Shown here: in pieces, positions 19,594-28,347 of the stretch | How the letters are laid out: each line of letters begins with the position of its first letter | Position numbering within the stretch: the stretch's first letter is position 1 | Assembly (NCBI GenBank): GCA_964489705.1 | Contig: CAZAZQ010000010.1 | Span: 62,001 to 126,000, forward strand | Direction: 5' to 3' | Source: CAZAZQ01 sp964489705 | GTDB lineage: Bacteria; Zixibacteria; MSB-5A5; GN15; FEB-12 | Length of the DNA stretch: 64,000 bases | Notes under the pieces: model-generated | The model's database searches: none | What the model saw: the letters and a program-made list of their open reading frames with translations, nothing else | Told to the model about the DNA's origin: nothing | Made by a program: the position numbers and the translations under genes

Positions 19594-21624
19594 ATGAGTG
19601 AGGTTGCTACGATGCCAATGACCGATTCGCAAAAATCGACGATAAGACGTGACTACTCTCTCGAGGAGTTGAAAGAACGAGCTAACTACATGCGGGGCTT
19701 AAACTTGCTTTCCCTGTGTTCGGCTGCTTCCGGACACTCAGGCGGAACGTTGAGTATCATGGATATTTGTGCCGCTTTATATCTCAAAGTTGCTCGGCAC
19801 GATCCCTCCAATCCGACGTGGAGTGACCGGGACAGGATTATCTGGTCGGCAGGTCACAAGGCACCCGCTTTGTATGTTTCTTTGGCGGTGTCCGGCTATT
19901 TCCCTGAAAGGGAATTGATGAAACTTCGGATGTTGGGTTCTCCTTTCCAAGGACATCCTCATCATCTTGATCTTCCCGGGGTGGAGATTTCCTCCGGCTC
20001 GTTGGGGCAGGGCTTTTCCGTGGCGGTCGGGGATGCGTTGGCGGCAAAATTGAACAAGCAGGATTACCGCGTTTTTGTCATCGCTTCCGACGGTGAACAT
20101 CAAGAGGGTTCCATGTGGGAAGCGGCGATGGCGGCGGCGAACTACGGCTTGGATAACCTGATACTTATTCTCGATAAAAACCGGCTCCAAATCGACGGGA
20201 AGACCAAGGACGTAATGGACATCGATCCCATCGTGGAAAAATATAAAGCCTTCAAGTGGCATGTGGAAGAAGTTGATGGCCACGACATGGAGGATATTGT
20301 CAAGAAACTCGATGCCGCTCGGAACAATAATACCACCGGCAAGCCGATTGCTTTGATTTGTCACACCCTTAAGGGGAAAGGGGTGTCGTTTATGGAAGAT
20401 GTGGTCGGCTGGCACGGCAAACCGCCGAATCGGGAGGAGTTGGACAAGGCGCTTGAGGAATTGGGCTTGACTGACACTTTCGATGTGGAAGACCTCTTGG
20501 GATACGGCAGAAAATACCAAGAAGAAGTCGAAGCGAAACTCGACAAGAAGATGCCGAAGTTCTCCCGCAATTTTTGGTGGAACAGTTCCGACACCATGAA
20601 GGTTGACATGGATCCGACCCGGAAGGGCTTCGGACGGGCGCTCGATAAGTACGGCGATGACGAACGGGTCGTCTGCATTGGAGCGGATATCTCCGACTCG
20701 ATTACCATTTCTGAGTTTTACAAGAACCATCCCGAACGGAAACCTCGTTTTCTCTCCGTCGGTGTCGCCGAGCAAAACGGCACGACCATCGCCGCCGGGC
20801 TGGCGAAGGAAGGGAAATTGCCGGTGTTCGGAACCTACGGTGTTTTTGCCTCCGCCCGCAACATGGACCAACTCCGAGTGTCGGTCTGTTACGGCAATTT
20901 CAACGTCTTTATCGTGGGGGCGCACGGTGGGATTTCCGTCGGTCCCGATGGGGCGACCCACCAGGAGCTTGAGGCGATGTTCCAAATCGCCGGGCTGCCC
21001 AATATGCACCTTGCCGTTCCCTGCGACTCGATTGAGACGGAGAAGATGACCAAGACGCTGCTTTTCGACGTGGTCGGTCCGAAGTATATCCGCTTTGCCC
21101 GGGAAGCGACGCCGATTATCACCAAGCCGGATACACCGTTGAAGTTCGGCGAGGCAAACATTTTCCGCTTCCGGAAAGAGGCGGAACGGATGGTGGATGC
21201 GTTCGAGGTTTATCTCTCTTCCGAGTATCCCGACGAGCAGGAGGATTTGACTATTATTTCCTGCGGACCGGAAACAGCGGAAGCCTTGCGGGCAGCGTAT
21301 ATTTTGAAGACGGATTTCGGTATCGAAACCCGTGTTATCAACATGCACACCGTCAAGCCTATTGACAGTGCTGCCATTATTCGCGCCGCCAAAGAGACGA
21401 AAGCGATGATTACCGCAGAGGAACATCAAATCGGCGGTTTGGGCAATCGAGTGGCGGCGGTGCTGTGTCGGGAGCCTTCGCTGGCGGGTAAGAATCCGCC
21501 TTTTGATATGATAGGCATTCCCGACCGGTTCGGCGAATCCGGAAAACCGTGGCAATTGATTAAGGAGTTCGGCGTGGCGGCGGAGCATATCGCTCAACGC
21601 GCCAAAGAGCTTCTTCACAAATAA
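19594..21624 (+). CDS. tkt: Transketolase
   Basis: 676 residues, both halves in one chain. The N-terminal thiamine-diphosphate domain shows SGHSGGTLS, SSGSLGQGFSVAVGDAL and the GDG-like ASDGEHQEGSMWEAA. The pyrimidine-binding domain holds the catalytic Glu in VGVAEQNG, and a C-terminal transketolase domain follows. It moves two-carbon ketol units in the non-oxidative pentose phosphate pathway. A long antisense frame (19777-21666) is a shadow. It lies 49 bases after coaE and 17 before the aminotransferase. Confidence 0.95.
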   Translation: MSEVATMPMTDSQKSTIRRDYSLEELKERANYMRGLNLLSLCSAASGHSGGTLSIMDICAALYLKVARHDPSNPTWSDRDRIIWSAGHKAPALYVSLAVSGYFPERELMKLRMLGSPFQGHPHHLDLPGVEISSGSLGQGFSVAVGDALAAKLNKQDYRVFVIASDGEHQEGSMWEAAMAAANYGLDNLILILDKNRLQIDGKTKDVMDIDPIVEKYKAFKWHVEEVDGHDMEDIVKKLDAARNNNTTGKPIALICHTLKGKGVSFMEDVVGWHGKPPNREELDKALEELGLTDTFDVEDLLGYGRKYQEEVEAKLDKKMPKFSRNFWWNSSDTMKVDMDPTRKGFGRALDKYGDDERVVCIGADISDSITISEFYKNHPERKPRFLSVGVAEQNGTTIAAGLAKEGKLPVFGTYGVFASARNMDQLRVSVCYGNFNVFIVGAHGGISVGPDGATHQELEAMFQIAGLPNMHLAVPCDSIETEKMTKTLLFDVVGPKYIRFAREATPIITKPDTPLKFGEANIFRFRKEAERMVDAFEVYLSSEYPDEQEDLTIISCGPETAEALRAAYILKTDFGIETRVINMHTVKPIDSAAIIRAAKETKAMITAEEHQIGGLGNRVAAVLCREPSLAGKNPPFDMIGIPDRFGESGKPWQLIKEFGVAAEHIAQRAKELLHK

Positions 21625-21641
21625 ACGAAAAGGAACGAGAT

Positions 21642-22820
21642 ATGCAATATAGTGAGAGAATGTCATGGCTGGGAACGGAAGGCGCCTTCGAAGTTTTGGC
21701 TCGATGTAAAGAGCTGGAGGCGCAAGGGCGCTCCATAATCCACTTGGAAATCGGGGAGCCCGATTTCGATACGCCGAAAAATATCTGCGAAGCCGCCATC
21801 AAGGCGATCCGGGACGGACATACCCACTACAGTCCTTCCATCGGTTTGCCGGAAGCGCGGGAAGCGGTAGCGCAGTATATCAATACCACTCGCAAGGTGA
21901 ATGTCTCGGCGAAGAACATCGTTATCATGCCTGGGGTCAAGCCCATCGTTTTCGACGCTATTTTGGCAATCATCAATCCCGGCGACGAAGTCATCGTTCC
22001 CAATCCCGGCTATCCGGCATACGAGTCGGTCACAAGTTTCGTCGGGGCGAAGCCGGTGCCGCTTCATTTGCGGGAAGAGAACGAGTTCCGCTTTTTCGTC
22101 GATGAACTGAAAGAGCTCATCACTGACAAGACCCGCATGGTTGTTATCAATTCTCCCCAGAATCCGACTGGCGGCGTTCTGACCAAGAGCGATTTGGAAG
22201 CGATTTACGAGCTGGCGGAAAAACACGACTTCTGGATTATGTCCGATGAGATTTATTCCCGTATCGTGTATGATAAGGAATTCGTGTCGATTGCCTCGGT
22301 TCCCGGTGCTCTGGAGCGGACGATTCTGCTTGATGGGATGTCGAAAACCTATGCCATGACCGGTTGGCGGCTGGGATATGCGGTAGTGCCGGAACAACTG
22401 GCGCAGCATCTCGCCAAGCTGGCAATCAACAACTTCTCATGCAACAATACCTTCAACCAGTACGCGTTGATTGAGGCTCTCACCGGACCGCAGGATGATG
22501 TCGATCGGATGGTGGCGGAGTTCAAACGCCGTCGGGATGTCATCGTCGAGGGGCTGAACGCTATCGAAGGAGTGCACTGCTTGAAACCGTACGGTGCCTT
22601 TTACGCCTTTGCCAATATCACCGAGACCGGTTTTTCCTCGGCGGAGTTGGCGGAAATACTTTTGGACAAAACCGGCGTGGCATGTCTCGCCGGGACGGCG
22701 TTCGGGCAATACGGGGAAGGATATTTGCGTTTTTCCTATGCCAACTCGGTGGAAAACATTCAAGAGGCACTGCGACGGATGGAAAATATCCTTGCCGAAG
22801 TGGGCAAGGCAAAAGCGTAA
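21642..22820 (+). CDS. PLP-dependent aminotransferase, class I/II (aspartate aminotransferase-like)
   Basis: 392 residues, standard fold-type I length. IHLEIGEPDFDTP opens the small domain. NSPQNPTGG, MSDEIYSRIVY and the PLP lysine in DGMSKTYAMTGWRLGY follow in order, and a C-terminal Arg in YLRFSYAN binds the carboxylate. This matches the aspartate/aromatic aminotransferase Ib group; exact amino donor not decidable. AAAGGAACGAG precedes the ATG. A strong terminator 27 bases later closes the gene run that began at ftsK. Confidence 0.92.
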   Translation: MQYSERMSWLGTEGAFEVLARCKELEAQGRSIIHLEIGEPDFDTPKNICEAAIKAIRDGHTHYSPSIGLPEAREAVAQYINTTRKVNVSAKNIVIMPGVKPIVFDAILAIINPGDEVIVPNPGYPAYESVTSFVGAKPVPLHLREENEFRFFVDELKELITDKTRMVVINSPQNPTGGVLTKSDLEAIYELAEKHDFWIMSDEIYSRIVYDKEFVSIASVPGALERTILLDGMSKTYAMTGWRLGYAVVPEQLAQHLAKLAINNFSCNNTFNQYALIEALTGPQDDVDRMVAEFKRRRDVIVEGLNAIEGVHCLKPYGAFYAFANITETGFSSAELAEILLDKTGVACLAGTAFGQYGEGYLRFSYANSVENIQEALRRMENILAEVGKAKA

Positions 22821-22846
22821 GGGCCGCGTTTCATGCGGAGATTTGC

Positions 22847-22888
22847 AACGGTCGGCAGGCTATCGAAACGGCGTGCCGACCGTTTTTT
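22847..22888 (+). terminator. Strong rho-independent terminator
   Basis: AACGGTCGGCA pairs perfectly with TGCCGACCGTT (11 bp) around a 16-base loop, followed by a T-run. It ends the ftsK-to-aminotransferase run. Confidence 0.87.
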
Positions 22889-22949
22889 GTCGGTCGACAA
22901 GAGCTGATTTTTGTTTGATTCCGTCATTTTTCCCATCTAACTTTATCCT

Positions 22950-23747
22950 ATGCGGTATGCGTGGATAACGAACAATCTCGTCGACTTGCGGGCACAATCG
23001 GACTTTCACAGCGAGCGGGTCAGCCAGCTCTTTTTTGCCGAGTTGGTGCGGGTAGGGGAAAGCAAAGCCGGTTTTGTCAGGGTATATCAAGCCGACGGTT
23101 ACACCGGGTGGGTGGATGGTCGTTTTTTGAGCTGTATTGACAGGACAGCCTATGAAGAATACGGCAAACGAGTTAACGGTTTTATTTCCGCCGCTACGGC
23201 ACGCCTGTTCGATGATCGGAAAGGGCGGAATGTCCCGCCTTACTTTCTCTTTTACGGAACCAAACTGTATGTCAAAAAAAGAGATAGCCGCTTTGCCCGG
23301 ATTCTCCTTCCCGACGGCGGCAGGGTGTTCGTCAAGCCCCGTACTATTACGCCGATACATAGAGGAAAAAGTCCTGTCACGGGCTCGCGGATAGTCGCCG
23401 AGGCGAAACGGTTTCTCGGCGTCCCGTACTTATGGGGCGGCATTACGGTGACCGGTTTTGATTGCTCCGGTCTGGTGCGGACGGTATACTCCCGCTTCGG
23501 ATTTGCCCTGCCGCGGGATACGAAGGACCAAATAATGGTGGGGGAAAAAGTCGAACGGGAGAGTATAAAAAGTGGAGACCTGGTGTTTTTTCGCAGGCAT
23601 GTCGGGTTAGCGATAGGCAACCGTCGCATTATCCATGCCTCGCACGGCGGCGGTGGAGTGAGAATAAACGCGCTGGTTAAAGGTCTCCCTGAGTACCGTG
23701 AGGACCTTGACAGGGATTTTTTACAAGCAAGGAGAGTGACACCATGA
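22950..23747 (+). CDS. NlpC/P60 family cell-wall peptidase with SH3 domains
   Basis: 265 residues, no signal peptide. Residues 1-135 hold two SH3b-like modules (VDLRAQSDFHSERVSQLF; VKPRTI), and the NlpC/P60 domain fills the rest. The catalytic Cys is in GFDCSGLV, the His in RRHVGLAIG and the third polar His in RIIHASH. This is the layout of YkfC-type gamma-D-glutamyl-L-diamino-acid peptidases that trim recycled murein peptides in the cytoplasm. Its partner epimerase overlaps by 4 bases, as in Bacillus ykfCB. No ribosome site precedes the ATG. Confidence 0.9.
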   Translation: MRYAWITNNLVDLRAQSDFHSERVSQLFFAELVRVGESKAGFVRVYQADGYTGWVDGRFLSCIDRTAYEEYGKRVNGFISAATARLFDDRKGRNVPPYFLFYGTKLYVKKRDSRFARILLPDGGRVFVKPRTITPIHRGKSPVTGSRIVAEAKRFLGVPYLWGGITVTGFDCSGLVRTVYSRFGFALPRDTKDQIMVGEKVERESIKSGDLVFFRRHVGLAIGNRRIIHASHGGGGVRINALVKGLPEYREDLDRDFLQARRVTP

Positions 23748-24775
23748 TTGATGTGGAAGCCGTAAAAATATCTCTGCCTCTCAAAAAGAAATTCGCCGTA
23801 TCCAAGGGAAGCGCCACGGTCAAGACCAACTTGTTGACGATTTTGAACAACCGCTACCACGGCGAAGCCGCCGGGTCGGTCTATGCCGGACCGCAGGTCG
23901 AAGAAATCGAAAAGGGTATCCGCAAAGGGATGGAGTACCTGCGGAAAGTCGAGAAAATAGATGTCGATACTTTGTACGAAGCCAACAACTGGGATATTCC
24001 GCCGGCGGCACGCTCGGCGATTATTGCCATGATTGTAAATTATCTCTCAGGCGAATCAAAGCGCTACCCCTGGGAAATTCTCTCGCTCGGGACGCCGGTG
24101 GGGATTCGCAGTTCCATCACGATCAGTGTGGACGACCCGGCGAAGATGATTGATGCCATCAAGGAGTCGGACTACCCTATCATTAAGGTAAAAATGGGCA
24201 CCGAGGGGGATATTGAGCTGCTGGAGTTGTTCGACCAGGTGACGGATAAAGAAATTCGGGTCGATGCCAACGGAGCGTGGAGCTGCGAAAAAGCCGAAGA
24301 GATGATTTTCCACCTTTCGCAAAAAGGGATAACCGTCATCGAGCAGCCGACCGATGTCGAATCGGTCAAGGAGTGGAAGCATCTGAAAGGCAAAAATAAA
24401 AAAGTCGAGCTTATCATCGACGAAGGCTTGAATACTTTCGAAGATTATCAGCGTATCGCCGAGTATGTCGACGGGGTCAATATCAAGATGGAAAAATGCG
24501 GGGGAATTCTCGAGGGGATGAAAATTTCCAAGCAGGCGCGGAAGGACAAGAAGAAAGTGATGCTGGGGTGCATGGTGGAATCGTCGGTGGGCATCGCTCA
24601 GTCCGTCTACATGTCGGCGCAGGCAGATTATTTTGACTTGGATGGTCCGTTGTTGCTGGAAGATGATATTGCCAGCGGCATCAAATATGACAGGGAGTCG
24701 ATTGCGGTCGACCGAGAGATAATCGGTGGACCCAAAATAAAACGTGAAGTGGTCGAAAAGTACATCACGGAATAG
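23744..24775 (+). CDS. Dipeptide (L-Ala-D/L-Glu) epimerase, enolase superfamily
   Basis: 343 residues. The enolase-superfamily set is complete: the KxK base pair in IIKVKMG, metal ligands Asp in RVDANGAW, Glu in VIEQP and Asp in LIIDEGL, and the second base Lys in GVNIKMEKCGG. SSVGIAQS and DLDGPLLL near the C-terminus match the L-Ala-D/L-Glu epimerase branch. It converts L-Ala-D-Glu released from peptidoglycan so the amino acids can be reused. It is translationally coupled to the NlpC/P60 peptidase, which makes its substrate. Confidence 0.93.
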   Translation: MIDVEAVKISLPLKKKFAVSKGSATVKTNLLTILNNRYHGEAAGSVYAGPQVEEIEKGIRKGMEYLRKVEKIDVDTLYEANNWDIPPAARSAIIAMIVNYLSGESKRYPWEILSLGTPVGIRSSITISVDDPAKMIDAIKESDYPIIKVKMGTEGDIELLELFDQVTDKEIRVDANGAWSCEKAEEMIFHLSQKGITVIEQPTDVESVKEWKHLKGKNKKVELIIDEGLNTFEDYQRIAEYVDGVNIKMEKCGGILEGMKISKQARKDKKKVMLGCMVESSVGIAQSVYMSAQADYFDLDGPLLLEDDIASGIKYDRESIAVDREIIGGPKIKREVVEKYITE

Positions 24776-24776
24776 C

Positions 24777-26741
24777 GTGCGTATTCCGATACTCTTGTGG
24801 CTTGCCTGGTGCGGGATCATGACCGCTTTTCCTGTTACCGCCGTCAGGGCGGGGAATGATGTCCCGAGAATTTCTATTGTCTACCCCAAGCCCGGGCAGC
24901 TCGTCACCGCTGTCGATTCGACCTTTATCTTCGGTAATGTCCGTCCCGCTGAGAACACGAAATTAGACCGCCTGCTTATCAACGGTTACCGCGTCGACGT
25001 TCATCGGGACGGCGGTTTTTTGGCGTTTCTCCCGATTGAGCCGGGAGAGTTTACTTTTGTCCTCGAGGCGTTTTTTCAACCCGACAAAAATTACTTTTCC
25101 CGTCGCAGCCGTCGGCAAGAATCTTTCATTCCTCAGGTAGTGGAATCGTTGACCGTTTCCGTGCCGGAGCCGCTTCGAACAATTCCCCTGGACAGTCTCA
25201 CCATTGCCGCTGAGTATCACCCACCCCTTGGTAATATGGACTTGGCGGCAGGCGAGGTTTTGACGGTCTCGTTTCGCGGGACGCCGCGCTGTCAAGCATG
25301 GTTTGCCGTTCCCGGTGTGGTCGATTCCGTCCCGATGGCGGAGACGACTCCGCAGATGCAGGCGTATTGGGGGGAGTCGGTTTTCGGTGCGGGAGCGGTA
25401 CCGGAAACATTGAAGGTACGAGGTATTTATCAGGGCTTTTGGACGGTTCCGGAAAATGTCTGTGCCGACTCGCTGACAATTCATTACTTCCTAGCGCCGT
25501 TACCAAAAGAGGAATTGCTGCGGCAGTTCATTCAATTTCCGTATGACTTCACCTTTGATAGACATTTGATAAATTACTTGGCGATGGGGGATACCGTCGT
25601 AGAGCAGCCTAGTTCCTATCGGATTTCCCTTAATAGCCCTGATTACCCTTTTACGGTACGCTTTGTTGATTCCGTCCAGATAGTCCGCTTCGGACCGAAA
25701 AAAGGGTACTTGTCGATATTCCAACCCGAAGGAGTGCAGGCATTGGCGGTCGGAGCGGTCGGGGAATGGTATAAGCTCAAATTGTCGCAAAATCATTTCG
25801 GCTGGGTGAAGAAAGCCGGTGTCGAAAGGCTTCCCAAGGGGATTTTACCGCCGACGTCGTATCTGTCGTCGATTCGGATGGAAAGCGATGACGACAGAGT
25901 GCTCGTTTCGTTCCCCTTAGCCGGACAACATCCTTTCCAGGTAGTGGAAGATGGTTTGCGGACGGTGCGTATTCGTCTTTTTGGGGTAACCAGCAACACC
26001 GACTGGATACGCTACGACGGTGACGATGAGCTGGTGCATCTTGCCTCATGGTCACAGCCGGAAGAAGGGGTATTCGAGTTTACCTTGAAATTGGCAAAAG
26101 ATATCTGGGGGTATGATACCTATTATCAAGGAAATACCTTTGTTTTTCAATTGAACAAACCGCCGCAGCGAGTGAAGAGCCTGCGGGGGAAAGTCATTGT
26201 TATCGATCCGGGACATTCCAAAGACCCCGGTGCCATCGGTCCGACCGGGTACACCGAAGCGGAAGCGAATCTCGCCCTGGCGTTGGAGATAAAGAAGAAA
26301 CTGCAATCCAAGGGTGCCACAGTGGTGCTTACCCGGGAAGACGACAGCGATGTCGGTTTGTACGAACGTCCCGCCATTGCCAAACGTGCCAATGCCGATA
26401 TCTTTGTCTCCATTCACAACAACGCGCTGCCCGACGGGGTGAATCCTTTTACCAATAACGGCACCTCGGCGTACTACTACCATCCTCATTCTTTGAGGCT
26501 GGCGCGCAGTATTCATACCGAGATGATAAAAGCTACCGGTTTGCCGGATCACGGCTTATACTACGGCAACTTGGCGGTGAATCGACCCGCTCAGTATCCG
26601 GCGGTGTTGGTGGAGTGCGCTTTTATGATTATTCCTCAGCAGGAAGCGATGCTGAAGACAAAAAAGTTTCGGAGAAAAGTCGCCAAAGCGGTGACGAAAG
26701 GGATAGAAAATTTCTTAAAAGGGTATGAGCATGACAACTGA
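24777..26741 (+). CDS. N-acetylmuramoyl-L-alanine amidase (Amidase_3) with long N-terminal region
   Basis: 654 residues from GTG at 24777, one base after the epimerase stop, which begins a signal peptide (MRIPILLWLAWCGIMTAFPV); a GTG 33 bases upstream is possible. Residues ~30-460 are beta-rich with an SH3-like patch (GEWYKLKLSQNHFGWVKKAG). The catalytic domain (~475-650) has zinc ligands in VIDPGH, TEAEANL and SIHNN and the catalytic Glu in LVECAFM. It removes stem peptides from murein in the periplasm. The very long leader region probably targets it (inference). Confidence 0.93.
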   Translation: MRIPILLWLAWCGIMTAFPVTAVRAGNDVPRISIVYPKPGQLVTAVDSTFIFGNVRPAENTKLDRLLINGYRVDVHRDGGFLAFLPIEPGEFTFVLEAFFQPDKNYFSRRSRRQESFIPQVVESLTVSVPEPLRTIPLDSLTIAAEYHPPLGNMDLAAGEVLTVSFRGTPRCQAWFAVPGVVDSVPMAETTPQMQAYWGESVFGAGAVPETLKVRGIYQGFWTVPENVCADSLTIHYFLAPLPKEELLRQFIQFPYDFTFDRHLINYLAMGDTVVEQPSSYRISLNSPDYPFTVRFVDSVQIVRFGPKKGYLSIFQPEGVQALAVGAVGEWYKLKLSQNHFGWVKKAGVERLPKGILPPTSYLSSIRMESDDDRVLVSFPLAGQHPFQVVEDGLRTVRIRLFGVTSNTDWIRYDGDDELVHLASWSQPEEGVFEFTLKLAKDIWGYDTYYQGNTFVFQLNKPPQRVKSLRGKVIVIDPGHSKDPGAIGPTGYTEAEANLALALEIKKKLQSKGATVVLTREDDSDVGLYERPAIAKRANADIFVSIHNNALPDGVNPFTNNGTSAYYYHPHSLRLARSIHTEMIKATGLPDHGLYYGNLAVNRPAQYPAVLVECAFMIIPQQEAMLKTKKFRRKVAKAVTKGIENFLKGYEHDN

Positions 26742-26982
26742 AACTCCCAGTCCTCCCAAGAAGAAACAACCGGTATGGTTGATCTATTTTGCTTTGGTTC
26801 TGGCGGGGTTTTTGTTTTTAGCCGATACCTATCACCTTGCCCACTTGCACAAATGGACGGTGAAACTCGGTGTGGCGTTGGTCTTTTCCGCCTTCAGCTT
26901 GCTGATCGGCAACGGAAGAGTGGCGGGGTATCTTGCCGCCGGCGTGCTCTGGGTAGCGGTGATTGCCACCTTCTTCGTGTAA
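26725..26982 (+). CDS. Small membrane protein of unknown function
   Basis: 85 residues. A short Pro/Lys-rich start (TPSPPKKKQP) precedes three hydrophobic helices with little else (IYFALVLAGFLFLAD; VALVFSAFSLLIG; AAGVLWVAVIATFF). Its start lies 17 bases inside the amidase gene, so it is translated from the same message. It stands directly before the exosortase gene. No family recognised; a helper of the amidase or the exosortase is possible but unproven. Confidence 0.72.
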   Translation: MSMTTETPSPPKKKQPVWLIYFALVLAGFLFLADTYHLAHLHKWTVKLGVALVFSAFSLLIGNGRVAGYLAAGVLWVAVIATFFV

Positions 26983-27059
26983 ACGAGGCGTTATTTTTCC
27001 ATTTTCTTTGCGGGTAACTTTCGGTTGCTTTGGAGGCGTTTTGTTTTTATTTTATATTC

Positions 27060-27665
27060 ATGGGAAAATCATCCAAGAGGAAAGCCTCGTCGTCTCAGAG
27101 GAAGAAGACGCCGCCACCCAGAAAAAACAAAAAACGATGGACTCTCCCCACCATTCCTCCCGCTTTGAAATTCGTCGGCTGGTTTCTTGTGAGCCTTGCC
27201 GTGCTGGGACTGCTGTATTCGCACCTGACCGCCAAGTACCACGACAACCTTCTCTGGATTATGAACACCACCGCTACGGTTTGTGGAGCGGTGCTGTCGC
27301 TTTTCAGCGACCATGTGACGTACGCCGGAAAGTTCGTCACGTACCGTGGCTTTTCGGTGGAGATTATCGACGAATGCACCGGCTTGCTGGAGATGGTGAT
27401 TTTCCTGGCGGCGGTCATTTCTTTTTCGACGACCATCAAAAAGAAATTGATCGGGATCGGATTGGGGATACCGGCAATATATCTGTTCAACATCATTCGT
27501 ATCATCTTCTTGGTGGTTGCGGGGGCACACTCCCAAAGCATTTTTGATTTTATGCATCTATACTTTTGGCAGGCAACGTTGATAATCATGATTGCTACGG
27601 TTTGGATCGGGTGGTTAACTCTGGTGGTGTATCGTGAGAAAAAACCTGTGGCTGTTTCTCCTTAA
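27060..27665 (+). CDS. Exosortase/archaeosortase family transpeptidase-protease
   Basis: 201 residues from ATG 27060. A Lys/Pro-rich cytoplasmic tail (residues 1-37) precedes about five membrane helices. The three residues known to be needed in this family are present and spaced as expected: Cys106 (DECTGLLE), Arg147 (FNIIRIIF) and His166 (FDFMHLYF). Exosortases cut proteins at a short C-terminal motif ahead of a membrane helix and Arg cluster. The short size and the following membrane gene resemble exosortase H-type pairs (from memory). No PEP-CTERM-like substrate is evident among the neighbours. Confidence 0.85.
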   Translation: MGKSSKRKASSSQRKKTPPPRKNKKRWTLPTIPPALKFVGWFLVSLAVLGLLYSHLTAKYHDNLLWIMNTTATVCGAVLSLFSDHVTYAGKFVTYRGFSVEIIDECTGLLEMVIFLAAVISFSTTIKKKLIGIGLGIPAIYLFNIIRIIFLVVAGAHSQSIFDFMHLYFWQATLIIMIATVWIGWLTLVVYREKKPVAVSP

Positions 27666-28119
27666 GCTGTTGCTTTTCAGTTTGGCGCTGGGGTACCTGT
27701 GGTTTTCGCGGTTTCAAGTACAATATCCGTATTGGATTGACGGTATCGCCGATCCGTTTTTCAAGTTGGTCGGCGTCCGCCGTTGGTGGCTGGCGTTGGT
27801 TATCGACCATTTTACGAATCTCGTTCCCTACCTGGCGCTGGTGCTGGCATCACCGGGGCTTATTGATAATTGGAAGCGTACCCTTGTCTCACTGTTCGTC
27901 GGGGTTGCTATTTTGGTCTTCGGTCATCTGCTCCTTTCGTGGGCGGTGTACTATTTCAACGAAAAATATTCCCTCTCGAAGGGCTTTTACCGCTACATGG
28001 TGCCTCTTTATATCATCAACGATGCGCTCCCATTGGTTTTATGGCTGGGTTTCTTCCCAAAGCTTCCTTCCCGGTTGTTCGGGCTGAAATGGGGGACTCC
28101 TGCGAAAAAGGAAAAATGA
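27634..28119 (+). CDS. Exosortase-associated polytopic membrane protein
   Basis: 161 residues from GTG, overlapping the exosortase by 32 bases, so the two are co-expressed. Four to five hydrophobic helices (LWLFLLKLLLFSLALGYLWF at the start; LVSLFVGVAILVFGHLL in the middle) end in a basic tail. I recognise no catalytic motif. The coupling implies a partner role for the exosortase; small associated membrane proteins are known for other exosortase types. No terminator is seen after it. The 228-base gap to 28348 holds only weak A/T-rich promoter-like runs. Confidence 0.72.
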   Translation: MRKNLWLFLLKLLLFSLALGYLWFSRFQVQYPYWIDGIADPFFKLVGVRRWWLALVIDHFTNLVPYLALVLASPGLIDNWKRTLVSLFVGVAILVFGHLLLSWAVYYFNEKYSLSKGFYRYMVPLYIINDALPLVLWLGFFPKLPSRLFGLKWGTPAKKEK

Positions 28120-28347
28120 GAGCGTACCGGCAGGGCTTCCTTTCACAGATGTTATCGCCGGAAGTTCTCTCTGTTCAAAAGCTGAGCAGTTGGTAGTTGC
28201 CGGGAAGAGGAGTGGATTGTTGATAAAATAGTCATATTCCGCCGCCTGCCTTTTTTATTCTCCATATAACCTAAAGCCGCGCTCATCCAACGACGACCTC
28301 ATACATCATGTGATTGACGAACGGTAACTTTCCAGTTGGGGTGTACT

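Noticed and set aside
19777..21666. 629-codon open frame antisense to transketolase
   Set aside because: Opposite a certain, full-length transketolase; composition is Arg/His-rich shadow sequence with no family motif.
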